Shown piece after piece: positions 1 to 8,963 of a stretch of DNA of 64,000 nucleotides. A program made the position numbers and the translations under genes. The notes below the pieces were generated by a model. The model saw nothing but the letters and a program-made list of their open reading frames with translations, searched no databases and had not been told where the DNA came from. Source of the stretch: Paracoccaceae bacterium (GTDB lineage: Bacteria; Pseudomonadota; Alphaproteobacteria; Rhodobacterales; Rhodobacteraceae); NCBI GenBank assembly GCA_027489355.1, contig JAIXZY010000079.1, positions 82,936 through 146,935 of the forward strand, given 5' to 3'. The first letter of the stretch is position 1. Every line of letters begins with the position of its first letter.

Positions 1-271
1 CGAGCTTGATCAGCACCTCCTTCCGTTCCTTCGGATGCAGGCGCGACCAGCGGCCGTCCTCGAAGGCGTCGCGGGCTTTCTGCACGGCGAGGTCCACATC
101 CTCGGGTCCGCAGGCGGCGACCTTGGCCAGCACGTCCCCGGTGGCGGGGTTCACAGTGTCGAAGGTCTTGCCGCTGATCGCGGGGCGGAAATGGCCGTCG
201 ATGAAGGCGGTCGTGGGGAAGGACAGACCTGCGGCGATGGCCTTGTATTCTTCGGTGGTCAGGAGGCTCAT
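1..271 (-). CDS. Aldehyde dehydrogenase, N-terminal part (cut by window edge)
   Basis: I translated this by hand because it is absent from the ORF track. The reading frame starts with MSLLTTEEYKAIAAGL and runs off the window after 90 codons. It contains FIDGHFRPAISGKTFDTVNPATG followed by a helix rich in DVDLAVQKAR, the usual N-terminal strand pair and first helix of NAD(P)-dependent aldehyde dehydrogenases, close in style to the gamma-glutamylaminobutyraldehyde dehydrogenase group. The catalytic Cys and Glu lie outside the window. It starts 4 bp after the stop of the DapA-family gene, so it is the third gene of a gntR-dapA-aldH operon. In that context it probably oxidises an aldehyde produced by the aldolase/dehydratase step; the substrate is not deducible. 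Confidence 0.85.
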   Translation of the reverse strand, partial: MSLLTTEEYKAIAAGLSFPTTAFIDGHFRPAISGKTFDTVNPATGDVLAKVAACGPEDVDLAVQKARDAFEDGRWSRLHPKERKEVLIKL

Positions 272-275
272 CGGT

Positions 276-1178
276 TCACTCCGCAACGATCTGGGCGATG
301 GTGGTTTTCAACACGCGCACAGTCTGTTCCAGCTGGCGCTTGTCGTCCTTGTTCAGGGGCTTCAAGGGCGGGCGCGGGGGACCGGCGTATTGGCCCATCA
401 TCTCGCAGCCGTGCTTGATGCACTGGATGAACTTGCCGCCCTGTTCGAGGACGCGCATCAAGGGCATCAGCGCCGACATGATCCGGCGGCCCTTGTCGAA
501 GTTGCCCTCGACGGCGCAGGCCTTGTAGAGGGCGATATGCTCGCCCGGCAGGAAGTTCGACCCGCCGCAGACCCAGCTGCGCGCGCCCCAGGCGAAGAAC
601 TCAAGCGCCTGGTCGTCCATGCCGCAGGACATCTGGATATGCGGGTAGTCGCGGGCCAGAAGGTGCACGCGGTTGATGTCGCCCGAGCTTTCCTTGATGG
701 CGCAGAAGTTGCGGCTGCGGCCCACGCGGTCCAGGAACTCCTCGCCCATGTTGATGCCCATCCGGCCGGGGTAGTTGTAGAGCATGATCGGCAGGTCGGC
801 GGCGCGGTCGATGGCCAGCGCGTTCAGCGCGTTCTCGCGTTCGGTGGGGACCGAATAGGGCGGCGAGCCGACGAGGATCGAATCCGCCCCGATCTTTGCG
901 GCGTGTTCGGCCATCGACTGGCTGTCCTCCAGCCGGATCGCAACGGTGCCGACCATCAGATGCGTGCGGCCCTTGGTGACCTCGCGCGCGAGCGTTGCCA
1001 TCTCGCGGCGTTCGTCCATCGACTGCGCATAGTATTCGCCGGTGGACCCGCCGTTGATGATCCCGTGGACCCCGGCGGCCATGAGGCTTTCCAGATGCGC
1101 GACAAAGGCGTCGCGGTCGATCGACCCGTCCTCACGGTGCGGGGTGATGGCGGGCGTGTAGATGCCTTCGAATCTCAT
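276..1178 (-). CDS. DapA-family (dihydrodipicolinate synthase-like) aldolase/dehydratase
   Basis: This is a 300-aa class I (Schiff-base) TIM-barrel protein. GGSTGE at 43-48 matches the substrate carboxylate-binding motif, YNYPGRMG carries the catalytic Tyr at about 134, and IKESSGD carries the Schiff-base Lys at about 162. The track ORF begins 34 codons earlier. I use the ATG at 1178 because MRFEGIYTPAITP is the normal family N-terminus and it overlaps the gntR stop as ATGA. The neighbours (FCD-type GntR regulator upstream, aldehyde dehydrogenase downstream) point to a catabolic 2-keto-3-deoxy-acid or similar aldolase/dehydratase rather than lysine-pathway DapA. The exact substrate is unknown. 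Confidence 0.88.
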   Translation of the reverse strand: MRFEGIYTPAITPHREDGSIDRDAFVAHLESLMAAGVHGIINGGSTGEYYAQSMDERREMATLAREVTKGRTHLMVGTVAIRLEDSQSMAEHAAKIGADSILVGSPPYSVPTERENALNALAIDRAADLPIMLYNYPGRMGINMGEEFLDRVGRSRNFCAIKESSGDINRVHLLARDYPHIQMSCGMDDQALEFFAWGARSWVCGGSNFLPGEHIALYKACAVEGNFDKGRRIMSALMPLMRVLEQGGKFIQCIKHGCEMMGQYAGPPRPPLKPLNKDDKRQLEQTVRVLKTTIAQIVAE

Positions 1179-1897
1179 GAGGCTCCTCGTGTCTCGGCAA
1201 CCCCGGGCGCGCGGCCAAGGGGGATGGTGATGCTTTCGGGGGTGACGAAGCTTTCGATCTGGGCGCGGCTGAGTTCCCAATGCGCGACGGCCAGGTCGGC
1301 GGCGGCGTCGGCGTCGCCGGCTTCGATCAGGGCGATGAACTGGTCATGCTGGTCCGCGGCCAGCTCGCGCTGGGGTGCAAGGTGCAACTTGCGCGGGTTG
1401 TAGAAGGTCATCCCGATCCGGGTATGGTCGATCAGCAACCGGCGCAGCGAGGGCGTCAGGTATTCGTTGTCGGCCATCTCGCCGATGATCGAATGGAAGC
1501 GCTCGTTGCCCAGAGCGCGTTCCGCCGCGTCGCCGTTCTTGATGGCTTGCCGGAAGGCCCACTGCGATTCCTTCAGCTTCGCGATCTGGGCCGGGGTGGC
1601 ATTTTCCGCCGCCAGCCGCGTGGTCGCGGCATAGATCATCGGGGCCGCCACGAAGAAATTCCGCATCGTCTTGTGCGTCATCGGCGCGACCTGCGCGCCG
1701 CGGTTTTCGTGCAGGACCAGATAGCCCTCGCCCGCAAGCTGGCGCAGCACCTCGCGCAGCGGGGGGCGGGAAATGCCGTAGATTTCAGCAAGTTCCGTCT
1801 CGTCCAAATAGACGCCCGGCTCCAATGCCTCGGTCAGGACCTTGCGGCGCAAGTCCTCGATGCACTGGGTCTTCCTGCTGCGGGAATCGGTGTCCAC
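1175..1897 (-). CDS. GntR-family transcriptional regulator (FCD subfamily)
   Basis: This 240-aa protein has an N-terminal winged helix-turn-helix (LAEIYGISRPPLREVLRQLAGEGYL, about 37-61). It is followed by an all-helical ligand-binding domain of FCD type that contains ERFHSIIGEMADN and ends in a helix with DQHDQFIALIEAGD and HW, which fit the metal/effector pocket. It is the first gene of the operon and overlaps the next start by 4 bp (ATGA). It is probably a local repressor released by the pathway substrate. The 256-bp gap upstream carries its promoter and one candidate operator. Confidence 0.92.
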   Translation of the reverse strand: MDTDSRSRKTQCIEDLRRKVLTEALEPGVYLDETELAEIYGISRPPLREVLRQLAGEGYLVLHENRGAQVAPMTHKTMRNFFVAAPMIYAATTRLAAENATPAQIAKLKESQWAFRQAIKNGDAAERALGNERFHSIIGEMADNEYLTPSLRRLLIDHTRIGMTFYNPRKLHLAPQRELAADQHDQFIALIEAGDADAAADLAVAHWELSRAQIESFVTPESITIPLGRAPGVAETRGAS

Positions 1898-1968
1898 GGA
1901 ATGTCTCCTGCCTGACTGGGTGGGATGAATCAGGGGGTTCGATCAGTTGTAGCCTTTAAGAATACAAT

Positions 1969-1978
1969 TTGTCTACAG
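1969..1978. promoter_or_regulatory. Candidate GntR operator in the 1898-2153 gap
   Basis: TTGTCTACAG sits about 70 bp upstream of gntR in a locally AT-rich patch and contains the dyad TGT-CT-ACA. FCD-type GntR proteins commonly bind short TTGTnnACAA-like palindromes, so this is a plausible autoregulatory site. The rest of the 1898-2153 gap holds the promoter region of this operon and the 3' flank of the convergent-facing MFS gene; I see no gene in it. Confidence 0.35.
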
Positions 1979-2153
1979 ATAACTTTGATGGTGCTGCCAG
2001 ACCCGGCGCAACAGATCGCGTCGGGCGATGGAGGCGGTGCGGCTTCGTCCGACGACCACGCGGCTGTCGAACGGTTGCCGCGACCATTTTACAGATCGCA
2101 GGGGTAAAAGTCCGGGGCGAGCGGCCTTCCGGCTGCTTCGGCCTGACGTCGCG

Positions 2154-3347
2154 CTAGGCCGACGTCTTCGGCAGGAACCAGGTGACCAGTCCGACGACCG
2201 GCAGGAAGGAACACAGGACGTACACCTCGTGAAGTCCGATCCGGTCGGCCAGCGCGCCCAGAAGGGCGGCGGCCAGCCCCCCGAGAGCGAAGTTCAGCCC
2301 GTAGAAAACCCCGCCGATCAGCCCGATACGGCCTGGCATCAACTCCATCGCGTAGAGCATGATCGATGCGAAGGCACTTGCCATGATCAGGTTGATGGCC
2401 ACGGTCAATGCAACGGTTCCGCCCAGTCCGACATGCGGAAGGGCCAGCGTCAGCGGCAGGGGGCCGAGAATCGAGATCCAGATGATGCGGTGCCGCCCGA
2501 TCCGGTCTCCTACCATCCCGCCCAGCAGCACACCGATCGCCGACGAGATGAAGGTCACGAAGAGCAGGACCTGGGATTGCGGAATCGAGACGCCAAAGGT
2601 CTCGATCACGTAGAAGGTGTAGAAGGACCGGAAGCTTTCCTGGTAGGCCAGCTTCGAGGTCATCAACACGACCAGGATCGCCAGGCCCAACCTGACTTGT
2701 CCCGGCGTCAGGGATATGGAGGCGCGCGACCGTGCGGCCTTGGCCGCGGTGTGGAAGGCGTCGCGCAGGCGGTCGTGCTGGGCCGCGATGCGGGCGAGAA
2801 GCAGCATTGCGACGATCGGGGCGATGGCAAATCCGGCAAGGCTTGTCTGCCCCAGGGGGACGATGATCAGAGCCGCCGCAAGCGGGGCCACTGCGCCCCC
2901 GACCTGGCCGCCGACCTGGAAGATCCCTTGCGCCAGACCGGCACGGCCATGAGCGGCATAGCGCGCCATCCGCGTCGCCTCGGGGTGGAAGATCGAGGAT
3001 CCGATGCCGATGCAGGCCACCGAGGCCAGAATCATCCCGTAGCTGGGCGCGAAGGCCAGGGACGTGATGCCGGCCAGTGTGAAACCCATTCCGACCGCCG
3101 AGGAATAGGGCAGCGGGTGCTTGTCGGTGTATAGCCCGACGATGGGCTGAAACAGCGATCCGGCGATCTGGAAGGTGAGGGTGATCATCCCGATCTGCAC
3201 CAGGTCCAGCGCAAACTCGGCCCGCAGGATCGGGTAGATCGCCGGGATCAGAGCCTGGATGAGGTCGTTCAGAAGATGCGAAAGCCCGAGGATCACCAGA
3301 AGCGTCAGGAATGTCGTGCCTTGCGGACGGTCGGTCATCGTGGTCAT
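2154..3347 (-). CDS. MFS efflux transporter (fosmidomycin-resistance-like), divergent from arsA
   Basis: This is a 397-aa hydrophobic protein with the MFS pattern. Residues near the N-terminus (LGLSHLLNDLIQALIPAIYP) resemble Fsr-type exporters, LYTDKHPLP follows helix 2, and GDRIGRHR in the second half is the repeated loop motif. I chose the ATG at 3347 (MTTMTDRPQG) because GGGAG lies 8 nt upstream of it; an in-frame ATG at 3353 is also possible. The track ORF adds about 100 unlikely N-terminal residues. It is divergent from arsA across a 360-bp gap. An MFS protein of about this size (ArsK) exports trivalent arsenic in Agrobacterium. Membership of that group is inference from location and size only. 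Confidence 0.8.
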   Translation of the reverse strand: MTTMTDRPQGTTFLTLLVILGLSHLLNDLIQALIPAIYPILRAEFALDLVQIGMITLTFQIAGSLFQPIVGLYTDKHPLPYSSAVGMGFTLAGITSLAFAPSYGMILASVACIGIGSSIFHPEATRMARYAAHGRAGLAQGIFQVGGQVGGAVAPLAAALIIVPLGQTSLAGFAIAPIVAMLLLARIAAQHDRLRDAFHTAAKAARSRASISLTPGQVRLGLAILVVLMTSKLAYQESFRSFYTFYVIETFGVSIPQSQVLLFVTFISSAIGVLLGGMVGDRIGRHRIIWISILGPLPLTLALPHVGLGGTVALTVAINLIMASAFASIMLYAMELMPGRIGLIGGVFYGLNFALGGLAAALLGALADRIGLHEVYVLCSFLPVVGLVTWFLPKTSA

Positions 3348-3707
3348 CGGCATGTCTCCCTGCTTCCGGGCGGCGTCGGTGGACCCCGGGTCGGATGCCG
3401 CAATGTGACGGGACACCCGGGCGTTTGGAAGGGCCGATGTGGACATGCTGGAAGATCCGCCGCGTCCGATGTGGCCTGAGGCGGTCGCAGGGCGACCGTC
3501 TGCTGCACTGGCGCACGGCATCATCGGGAAGAAGCCCCGGGACCTCAGCATGGCGATCAGCCACGCCTGCCCGACCGGTGAGGATCGGCGCAATGCGCCG
3601 TGTCCAGGCGATCCCGCGTTGCGAAGAGTGCGTACTGCATTGATGCACATCATGACGGCGCCGGACCCGATGCAGTATCCAGGTTGGATGAGGAGTATCC
3701 TGCCATC
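3348..3707. other. 360-bp divergent intergenic region between MFS gene and arsA
   Basis: No convincing gene lies here; the ORFs reported across it are N-terminal over-extensions of the flanking genes or antisense shadows. It must hold the promoters of both the MFS transporter and arsA. One dyad, TGCAT-TG-ATGCA at 3636-3647, lies about 60 bp before the arsA start and could be an operator for the ArsR-type protein encoded downstream. That dyad does not resemble the palindrome at the arsR-arsC start, so a shared regulator is not shown. Confidence 0.5.
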
Positions 3708-5450
3708 ATGGTTTCATCACTTCTGCAAAAGCCCACGCGCTTTCTGTTCTTCACCGGCAAGGGCGGGGTGGGAAAGACCTCGCTCAGTTGCGCCTATGCC
3801 CTGAGCCTTTCCGATCAGGGAAAGAAGGTGCTGCTTGTCAGCACCGACCCCGCCTCCAACCTGGACGAAATGCTGGGCGCGCCTCTGTCGGATCACCCCG
3901 TCGCCATCCCGGGTACCAAGACGCTCTTTGCGATGAACATCGATCCCGAACTGGCGGCCGAGGAGTATCGCAACCGAGTGCTGGACCAGCTTGGTCCCGG
4001 GGCAGGAGAGGCCGAACGAGCCACGGTGCGCGAACAGCTTTCAGGTGCCTGCACCACCGAGATTGCCGCCTTCGACGAGTTCGTTGGGCTTCTGGCCGGA
4101 GATGCCGCCGGGTATGACCACGTCATCTTCGATACCGCTCCGACCGGTCATACCCTGCGCCTCCTCAACCTGCCACGGGCGTGGACGGGCTTTCTGCAGG
4201 GCAACGACCGCGGCGCGTCCTGCCTTGGCCCGCATTCGGGTCTGAAGATGCAGGAGAAGCGGTTTCGCTCTGCCCTGGAGACACTGGGCGATCCGGCAAG
4301 GACCTGCATTGTCCTGGTCACACGTGCAGACCGCGGTGCCGTGCGCGAAGCGGCCCGGACTTCGGACGAGTTGCGGCTTCTGGGGCTTGGCAACCAGCAA
4401 CTTGTCGTAAATGGCGTGTTCCGGGCCTTCTCGCCGGGCGATGCCGTGGCAGATGCGCTGGCGCGGGACCATGCGGCGGTGATCGCCGCCCTGCCGGAAG
4501 ACCTTGCCGCACTGCCCAGAACCGATGTGCCTCTGCGGTCCTTCGACATGGTCGGGCTGTCGGCATTGCGGGCGCTTCTGGAGGGCGGAGAACCCCGGGG
4601 CGAGCCGATGCCGACCGCTGTCGACCTGGATGCACCCGGACTTTCGGCGATGGTGGATGACCTGGCCCGCGCCGGGCGCGGGTTGATCATGGTGATGGGC
4701 AAGGGCGGCGTCGGCAAGACCACCGTAGCGGCAGCGATTGCCGTGGGTCTGGTGAAACGCGGACATTCCGTGCATCTGACCACGACGGACCCGGCCGCAC
4801 ATGTGTCGCTGGTGGTCGATGGCACGCTCGACGGGCTGGTCATCGACCGGATCGACCCTGTGATCGAGACCGCGCGTTATGTGGAAAAGGTGATGGCCAC
4901 GAAGGGCCGCGATCTCGACGAGGCAGATCGCGCCCTGATGCGCGAAGACCTCGCCTCGCCCTGCACCGAGGAGGTGGCGGTGTTCCACGCCTTCTCGCGC
5001 ACAGTGGCCGAAGCACGGGGGGCGTTCGTGGTCATGGATACCGCGCCGACCGGGCACACACTGCTGTTGCTGGACGCGACGGGGGCTTACCATCGTCAGA
5101 TGACCAGGGACATGGGGCCGGTCCAGGGCAGGATCGTCACCCCGCTGATGCGGCTGCAGGATCCTGACTACACCAGGGTCGTCCTTGTGACCTTGCCGGA
5201 GACGACACCGGTGTCCGAGGCGGCGAGCCTGCAGAACGACCTGCGCCGGGCGCAGATCGAGCCTTGGGCCTGGGTCGTGAACCGGTCGCTTGCCCGAACG
5301 GGCACGCATGATCCGTTGTTGCAGAAGCGTATCCGGGGCGAGGCCGCGCAGATTGCGCGCATCCGAAGCGGATTGGCCGAGCGGCTGTACCTGCTGCCCT
5401 ACCTGAAGGAGCCGCCGGTGGGGGTTCCCAGATTGCTTGCTCTGACCTGA
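3708..5450 (+). CDS. arsA: ArsA, arsenical pump-driving ATPase (two-domain)
   Basis: This 580-aa protein is a tandem duplication of two deviant-Walker ATPase halves. The first P-loop GKGGVGKT is at 17-24 and the second at 331-338. DTAPTGHTL occurs in both halves, with His148 and His450. The metalloid-site cysteines of E. coli ArsA (113, 172, 422) have clear counterparts at Cys115 (SGACTTEIAAFDEF), Cys172 (GASCLGP) and Cys419 (SPCTEEVAVF). It should therefore bind As(III)/Sb(III). The start ATG at 3708 (MVSSLLQKPTRF) is preferred over the longer track ORF. ArsA normally energises ArsB and receives metalloid from ArsD; neither gene is in the window. The nearest membrane proteins are the divergent MFS gene and arsJ. 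Confidence 0.95.
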   Translation: MVSSLLQKPTRFLFFTGKGGVGKTSLSCAYALSLSDQGKKVLLVSTDPASNLDEMLGAPLSDHPVAIPGTKTLFAMNIDPELAAEEYRNRVLDQLGPGAGEAERATVREQLSGACTTEIAAFDEFVGLLAGDAAGYDHVIFDTAPTGHTLRLLNLPRAWTGFLQGNDRGASCLGPHSGLKMQEKRFRSALETLGDPARTCIVLVTRADRGAVREAARTSDELRLLGLGNQQLVVNGVFRAFSPGDAVADALARDHAAVIAALPEDLAALPRTDVPLRSFDMVGLSALRALLEGGEPRGEPMPTAVDLDAPGLSAMVDDLARAGRGLIMVMGKGGVGKTTVAAAIAVGLVKRGHSVHLTTTDPAAHVSLVVDGTLDGLVIDRIDPVIETARYVEKVMATKGRDLDEADRALMREDLASPCTEEVAVFHAFSRTVAEARGAFVVMDTAPTGHTLLLLDATGAYHRQMTRDMGPVQGRIVTPLMRLQDPDYTRVVLVTLPETTPVSEAASLQNDLRRAQIEPWAWVVNRSLARTGTHDPLLQKRIRGEAAQIARIRSGLAERLYLLPYLKEPPVGVPRLLALT

Positions 5451-5603
5451 TCGATCCGGACGGCAGTCAGACGGGCGGACACCTGTCTGCGACTTGCACT
5501 GGCCGCGCCGGTACATCCTCTTTTGCACAGCTGGAAGACAGGCGCCGGGGCGCGCCTGACCTTGTCGTGCCTGCACTGTTACATAACCTTCACTGGACAG
5601 CCT

Positions 5604-5631
5604 CCATATTTCCTATATTCGGGAAATATGG
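5604..5631. promoter_or_regulatory. Perfect 10-bp inverted repeat spanning the arsR-arsC start codon
   Basis: CCATATTTCC (5604-5613) and GGAAATATGG (5622-5631) are exact reverse complements separated by 8 bp (tatattcg). The right arm contains the ATG (5628-5630) of the ArsR-ArsC fusion gene. ArsR proteins bind AT-rich dyads of this size near their own promoters, so this is the best candidate operator for the arsRC-gapdh-arsJ operon. In mRNA it could also form a hairpin hiding the start codon. The rest of the 177-bp gap after arsA should hold the promoter. Confidence 0.65.
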
Positions 5632-6476
5632 AACAAAGCCGCGCCATCCACGCATTCGCGACGCTGGGTCATCCCGATCGACTGGCCGTCTTTCGCCTGC
5701 TCATGCGCTTTGCCCCGCAAGGGGTCCGACCGACCGAGATCGCCGAGGCGCTGGGTCTGAAGCAGAACACGCTGTCACACCATCTGGCCGATCTGGCGGC
5801 TTCGGGGCTGGTCATGGTCCGGCGCGAGGGACGTTCGCTTTTCTATTCCGTCGATCTCTGCGTCACCGAAGGACTGATCGGCTACCTCGTTCTTGACGTG
5901 GGTCGCGCGCGACCGGATCTCCTCGCTCCCTTGCTCTCTGCCCGGAAGGACAAGTCCATGCCCGACGCCGATTTCGACGTGCTTTTCATCTGCTCGGGCA
6001 ACTCTGCCCGCTCGATCTTTGCCGAGGCCCTGCTGCGCGACCTTGGCAAGGGCCGGTTCCGGGCGCATTCGGCCGGTTTCCGTCCTGACACCGGTTTGAA
6101 TCCCTTCGCGCTGGAAGTGCTGGAGCGGAACGGACACGACACATCGGACCTGCGGTCGAAGCACATCTCGGAATTCCAGCAGCCCGGCTCTCCTGTAATG
6201 GATTTCGTCTTCACCGTCTGCGACACCTCGGCTGCCGAGGAATGCCCGCCTTGGCCGGGTCAACCGATCACGGGGCACTGGGGTCTGCCGGACCCTGTGA
6301 GGGCTATCGGCACGGATGCCGAGAAGGCGCTGGTCTTTGCCCAGACCTACGCCGCGTTGCGCCGCCGGATCGCCGCCTTCGTGGAGCTGCCTTTCGACAA
6401 ACTCAGCCGGATGTCTCTGCAATCCCGTGTCGACGCGATCGGCAGCGCGTCCGAAGCAAAGGGGTCACCGACATGA
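5628..6476 (+). CDS. ArsR-ArsC fusion: arsenic-type repressor joined to arsenate reductase
   Basis: This 282-aa protein joins two domains. Residues 1-105 are an ArsR winged helix ([32 protein letters not shown] as HTH). The usual ELCVCDL metal site is missing and only Cys78 is present in this part. Residues 113-255 are a low-molecular-weight phosphatase-fold arsenate reductase: CSGNSARS gives the Cys122-x5-Arg128 loop. A second and third Cys (198 and 206, in [11 protein letters not shown]) match the redox relay of thioredoxin-linked ArsC, and HWGLPDP carries the general acid Asp. The start at 5628 gives the normal ArsR N-terminus. The stop overlaps the GAPDH start (ATGA). ArsR-ArsC fusions are known but uncommon; having sensor and reductase in one chain may couple them. 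Confidence 0.92.
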   Translation: MEQSRAIHAFATLGHPDRLAVFRLLMRFAPQGVRPTEIAEALGLKQNTLSHHLADLAASGLVMVRREGRSLFYSVDLCVTEGLIGYLVLDVGRARPDLLAPLLSARKDKSMPDADFDVLFICSGNSARSIFAEALLRDLGKGRFRAHSAGFRPDTGLNPFALEVLERNGHDTSDLRSKHISEFQQPGSPVMDFVFTVCDTSAAEECPPWPGQPITGHWGLPDPVRAIGTDAEKALVFAQTYAALRRRIAAFVELPFDKLSRMSLQSRVDAIGSASEAKGSPT

Positions 6477-7480
6477 CCCGCATCGCACTCAACGGCCTCG
6501 GCCGCATCGGCAAGCTCGTCCTGCGCGACCTGATCGACACGGGGGCAGGGGGCGAGATCGTGCTGGTCAACGACCCCGTGGGCGATGCCGAACAGCATGC
6601 GCTGCTGATGGAGTTCGACAGCGTTCATGGCCGCTGGGCCACGCCTGTCGGTCATGGCGACGGGATCCTGATCCTGAACAACCAGCCGATCCGCCTGACG
6701 CATGAGAAGACCATCGACTCCCTGCCGCTGGCTGCGCTGGGGGTGGACGTGGTCATCGACTGCACCGGAGTCTTCAAGACCGCCGCGAAGGTGGCGCCCT
6801 ATTTTGCGGCCGGGGTGACAAAGGTAGTGGTGTCGGCTCCCGTCAAGGATGGCGGGGCGCTGAACCTGGTCTACGGCGTGAACCATCACCTTTACGATGG
6901 GTCGCAGGCACTGGTGACAGCGGCTTCGTGCACGACGAACTGCCTAGCCCCGGTGGTGAAGGTGATCCACGAAAGCCTGGGCATCCGGCACGGCTCGATC
7001 ACCACGATCCATGACGTGACGAACACCCAGACCATCGTCGATCGCCCGGCCAAGGACATGCGCCGCGCGCGGTCGGCGCTGATGAACCTGATACCCACGA
7101 CGACCGGCAGTGCCACGGCGATCACGCTGATCTATCCCGAGCTGAAGGGCCGGCTGAACGGCCACGCGGTCCGGGTGCCGCTTTTGAACGCCTCGCTCAC
7201 CGACTGCGTGTTCGAAGTCGAGCGGCCGACCACCGTCGAGGAGGTGAACGCGCTGTTCCAAGCCGCCGCCGAGGGTGCACTGAAGGGAATCCTCGGCCAT
7301 GAGACGCGCGCGCTGGTGTCGTCGGACTTCACCAACGACCGGCGGTCCGCGATCACCGACGCGCAGTCGACGATGGTGGTGAATGGGACCCAGGTGAAGA
7401 TCTTCTCCTGGTATGACAACGAATGGGGCTATGCCTGCCGCCTGGCGGACATCGTTCGGATGGTGGCGGGCCGGCTGTGA
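6473..7480 (+). CDS. Glyceraldehyde-3-phosphate dehydrogenase of the arsenate-resistance (ArsJ-linked) type
   Basis: This is a 335-aa GAPDH. The Rossmann motif GLGRIGK starts at residue 8, the catalytic Cys153 sits in [10 protein letters not shown], and [13 protein letters not shown] is the conserved C-terminal signature. The start at 6473 overlaps the arsRC stop by 4 bp, and its own stop overlaps the arsJ GTG start by 4 bp, so all three are translationally coupled. In known gapdh-arsJ pairs, this enzyme uses arsenate in place of phosphate to make 1-arseno-3-phosphoglycerate, which ArsJ exports. The context makes that role far more likely than central glycolysis. Confidence 0.93.
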   Translation: MTRIALNGLGRIGKLVLRDLIDTGAGGEIVLVNDPVGDAEQHALLMEFDSVHGRWATPVGHGDGILILNNQPIRLTHEKTIDSLPLAALGVDVVIDCTGVFKTAAKVAPYFAAGVTKVVVSAPVKDGGALNLVYGVNHHLYDGSQALVTAASCTTNCLAPVVKVIHESLGIRHGSITTIHDVTNTQTIVDRPAKDMRRARSALMNLIPTTTGSATAITLIYPELKGRLNGHAVRVPLLNASLTDCVFEVERPTTVEEVNALFQAAAEGALKGILGHETRALVSSDFTNDRRSAITDAQSTMVVNGTQVKIFSWYDNEWGYACRLADIVRMVAGRL

Positions 7481-8736
7481 CCGTGCCAAATCCGCTCCGC
7501 GCCTATGCCGCCGTCACGGCGGCCTACTGGGCCTTCATGCTGTCGGACGGGGCGCTGCGGATGCTGGTGCTTCTGCATTTCAACGCCCTCGGCTTCTCGC
7601 CCGTGCAGCTGGCCTGGCTGTTCCTTCTGTACGAGGTGGCGGGGATCGTCACCAACCTGGCTGCCGGCTGGCTGGCGGCACGGTTCGGCCTTGCGGCGAC
7701 ACTTTACGGGGGCCTGGCACTGCAGATTGCCGCGCTTGTTGCGCTGGCCCAGCTTGAGCCCAGTTGGAGCATTCCCGTCTCGGTCGCCTTCGTCATGGCC
7801 GTGCAAGGGCTATCGGGGATTGCCAAGGACCTGGCCAAGATGTCCTCGAAGTCTGCGGTCAAGCTTCTGGCTCCGGCCGGGCAGGGCGGCCTCTTCCGCT
7901 GGGTGGCCGTGCTGACCGGATCGAAGAACGCGGTGAAGGGCGTTGGCTTTTTCCTGGGGGCCGGGCTTCTGGCGCTGGCGGGGTTCCAGGCGGCGGTCTG
8001 GGTCATGGCAGCCGTGCTGGCGGCGATCCTTGCTGCCGTAGGGACGTTCCTGCCGGCGGGCCTGCCCGGCCGGATGAACGCCGAGGAAGCCTGGGGCGGC
8101 TGGCGTTCGCGCGATTCCCGGGTAAACCGCCTTTCGCTGGCGCGCCTGTTCCTGTTTGGCGCCCGGGATGTCTGGTTCGTGGTCGGGGTGCCCGTCTACT
8201 TCCAGGCCATTCTCTCCGATGGATCGCCCGAGGGGCGGCGCGAGGCGTTCTTCCTGATCGGGGGCTTCCTCGCCCTTTGGATCATCGCCTACGGCGTGGT
8301 GCAAGCCCTTGCCCCGCGCCTCCTCGGTGCGAAGCACCAGCCGGAGGCAGTTATGGTGCGCAAGGCGATCCGCTGGGCCGGGCTTCTGGTGCCAATTCCC
8401 TTTCTGCTTGCAGGGGCTGCCTGGCTCGCAGACGCATCGGGGCCGTGGCTGACAGGAGGGCTGATATTCGGCCTCCTTCTTTTCGGCTTTGTCTTCGCGG
8501 TCAATTCCTCGGTGCATTCCTACCTGATCCTTGCCTTCGGATCGGCCGACCGCATCACCCGCGACGTCGGCTTCTACTACATGGCCAATGCCGCCGGTCG
8601 CCTGATTGGCACCCTTTTGTCCGGCCTAAGCTATCAGATCGGCGGCCTTCCCCTTTGCCTCGCGACCGCAGGCACAATGGCACTGGCAAGCTGGCTTGCC
8701 GCGCGACGGCTAAGCGAGATGCCTTTGAAACCGTAG
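7477..8736 (+). CDS. arsJ: ArsJ, MFS exporter of 1-arseno-3-phosphoglycerate
   Basis: This 419-aa MFS-type membrane protein starts at a GTG (7477) that overlaps the GAPDH stop as GTGA. The N-terminus [20 protein letters not shown] and the internal [15 protein letters not shown] and [12 protein letters not shown] segments are typical of ArsJ. It is directly coupled to the GAPDH and should remove the unstable arseno-phosphoglycerate, which releases arsenate outside the cell. The ATG at 7423 used by the track lies inside GAPDH and is rejected. The 227-bp gap that follows shows no gene. Confidence 0.93.
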   Translation: MTVPNPLRAYAAVTAAYWAFMLSDGALRMLVLLHFNALGFSPVQLAWLFLLYEVAGIVTNLAAGWLAARFGLAATLYGGLALQIAALVALAQLEPSWSIPVSVAFVMAVQGLSGIAKDLAKMSSKSAVKLLAPAGQGGLFRWVAVLTGSKNAVKGVGFFLGAGLLALAGFQAAVWVMAAVLAAILAAVGTFLPAGLPGRMNAEEAWGGWRSRDSRVNRLSLARLFLFGARDVWFVVGVPVYFQAILSDGSPEGRREAFFLIGGFLALWIIAYGVVQALAPRLLGAKHQPEAVMVRKAIRWAGLLVPIPFLLAGAAWLADASGPWLTGGLIFGLLLFGFVFAVNSSVHSYLILAFGSADRITRDVGFYYMANAAGRLIGTLLSGLSYQIGGLPLCLATAGTMALASWLAARRLSEMPLKP

Positions 8737-8963
8737 ACGCTCTTTCCACTAACATTGAGGCAAGCAGGCCAAAAGCGGCTGGCGTGGAGCATGCAGGCGA
8801 AAACAGCGAGGCAGCCCAGAAGCGATTGTATCGACGCCCCGCGACCCGGTGGACATCCGATGCGGCGGTTGCTAACAAACCCGCACTATCCAACGATTTC
8901 ATTGATTAAGGAAAACGTGCTGACGACGTCTCTGACGCCAGCCTTGCACCCGAAAACACGACG

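Noticed and set aside
2028-3648. Plus-strand 368-aa and minus-strand 519-aa ORFs over the MFS gene
   Set aside because: Both are out of frame with the clear 12-helix MFS reading frame.
4041-5576. 511-aa minus-strand ORF opposite arsA
   Set aside because: ArsA has complete catalytic motifs on the plus strand; the opposite frame lacks any domain.
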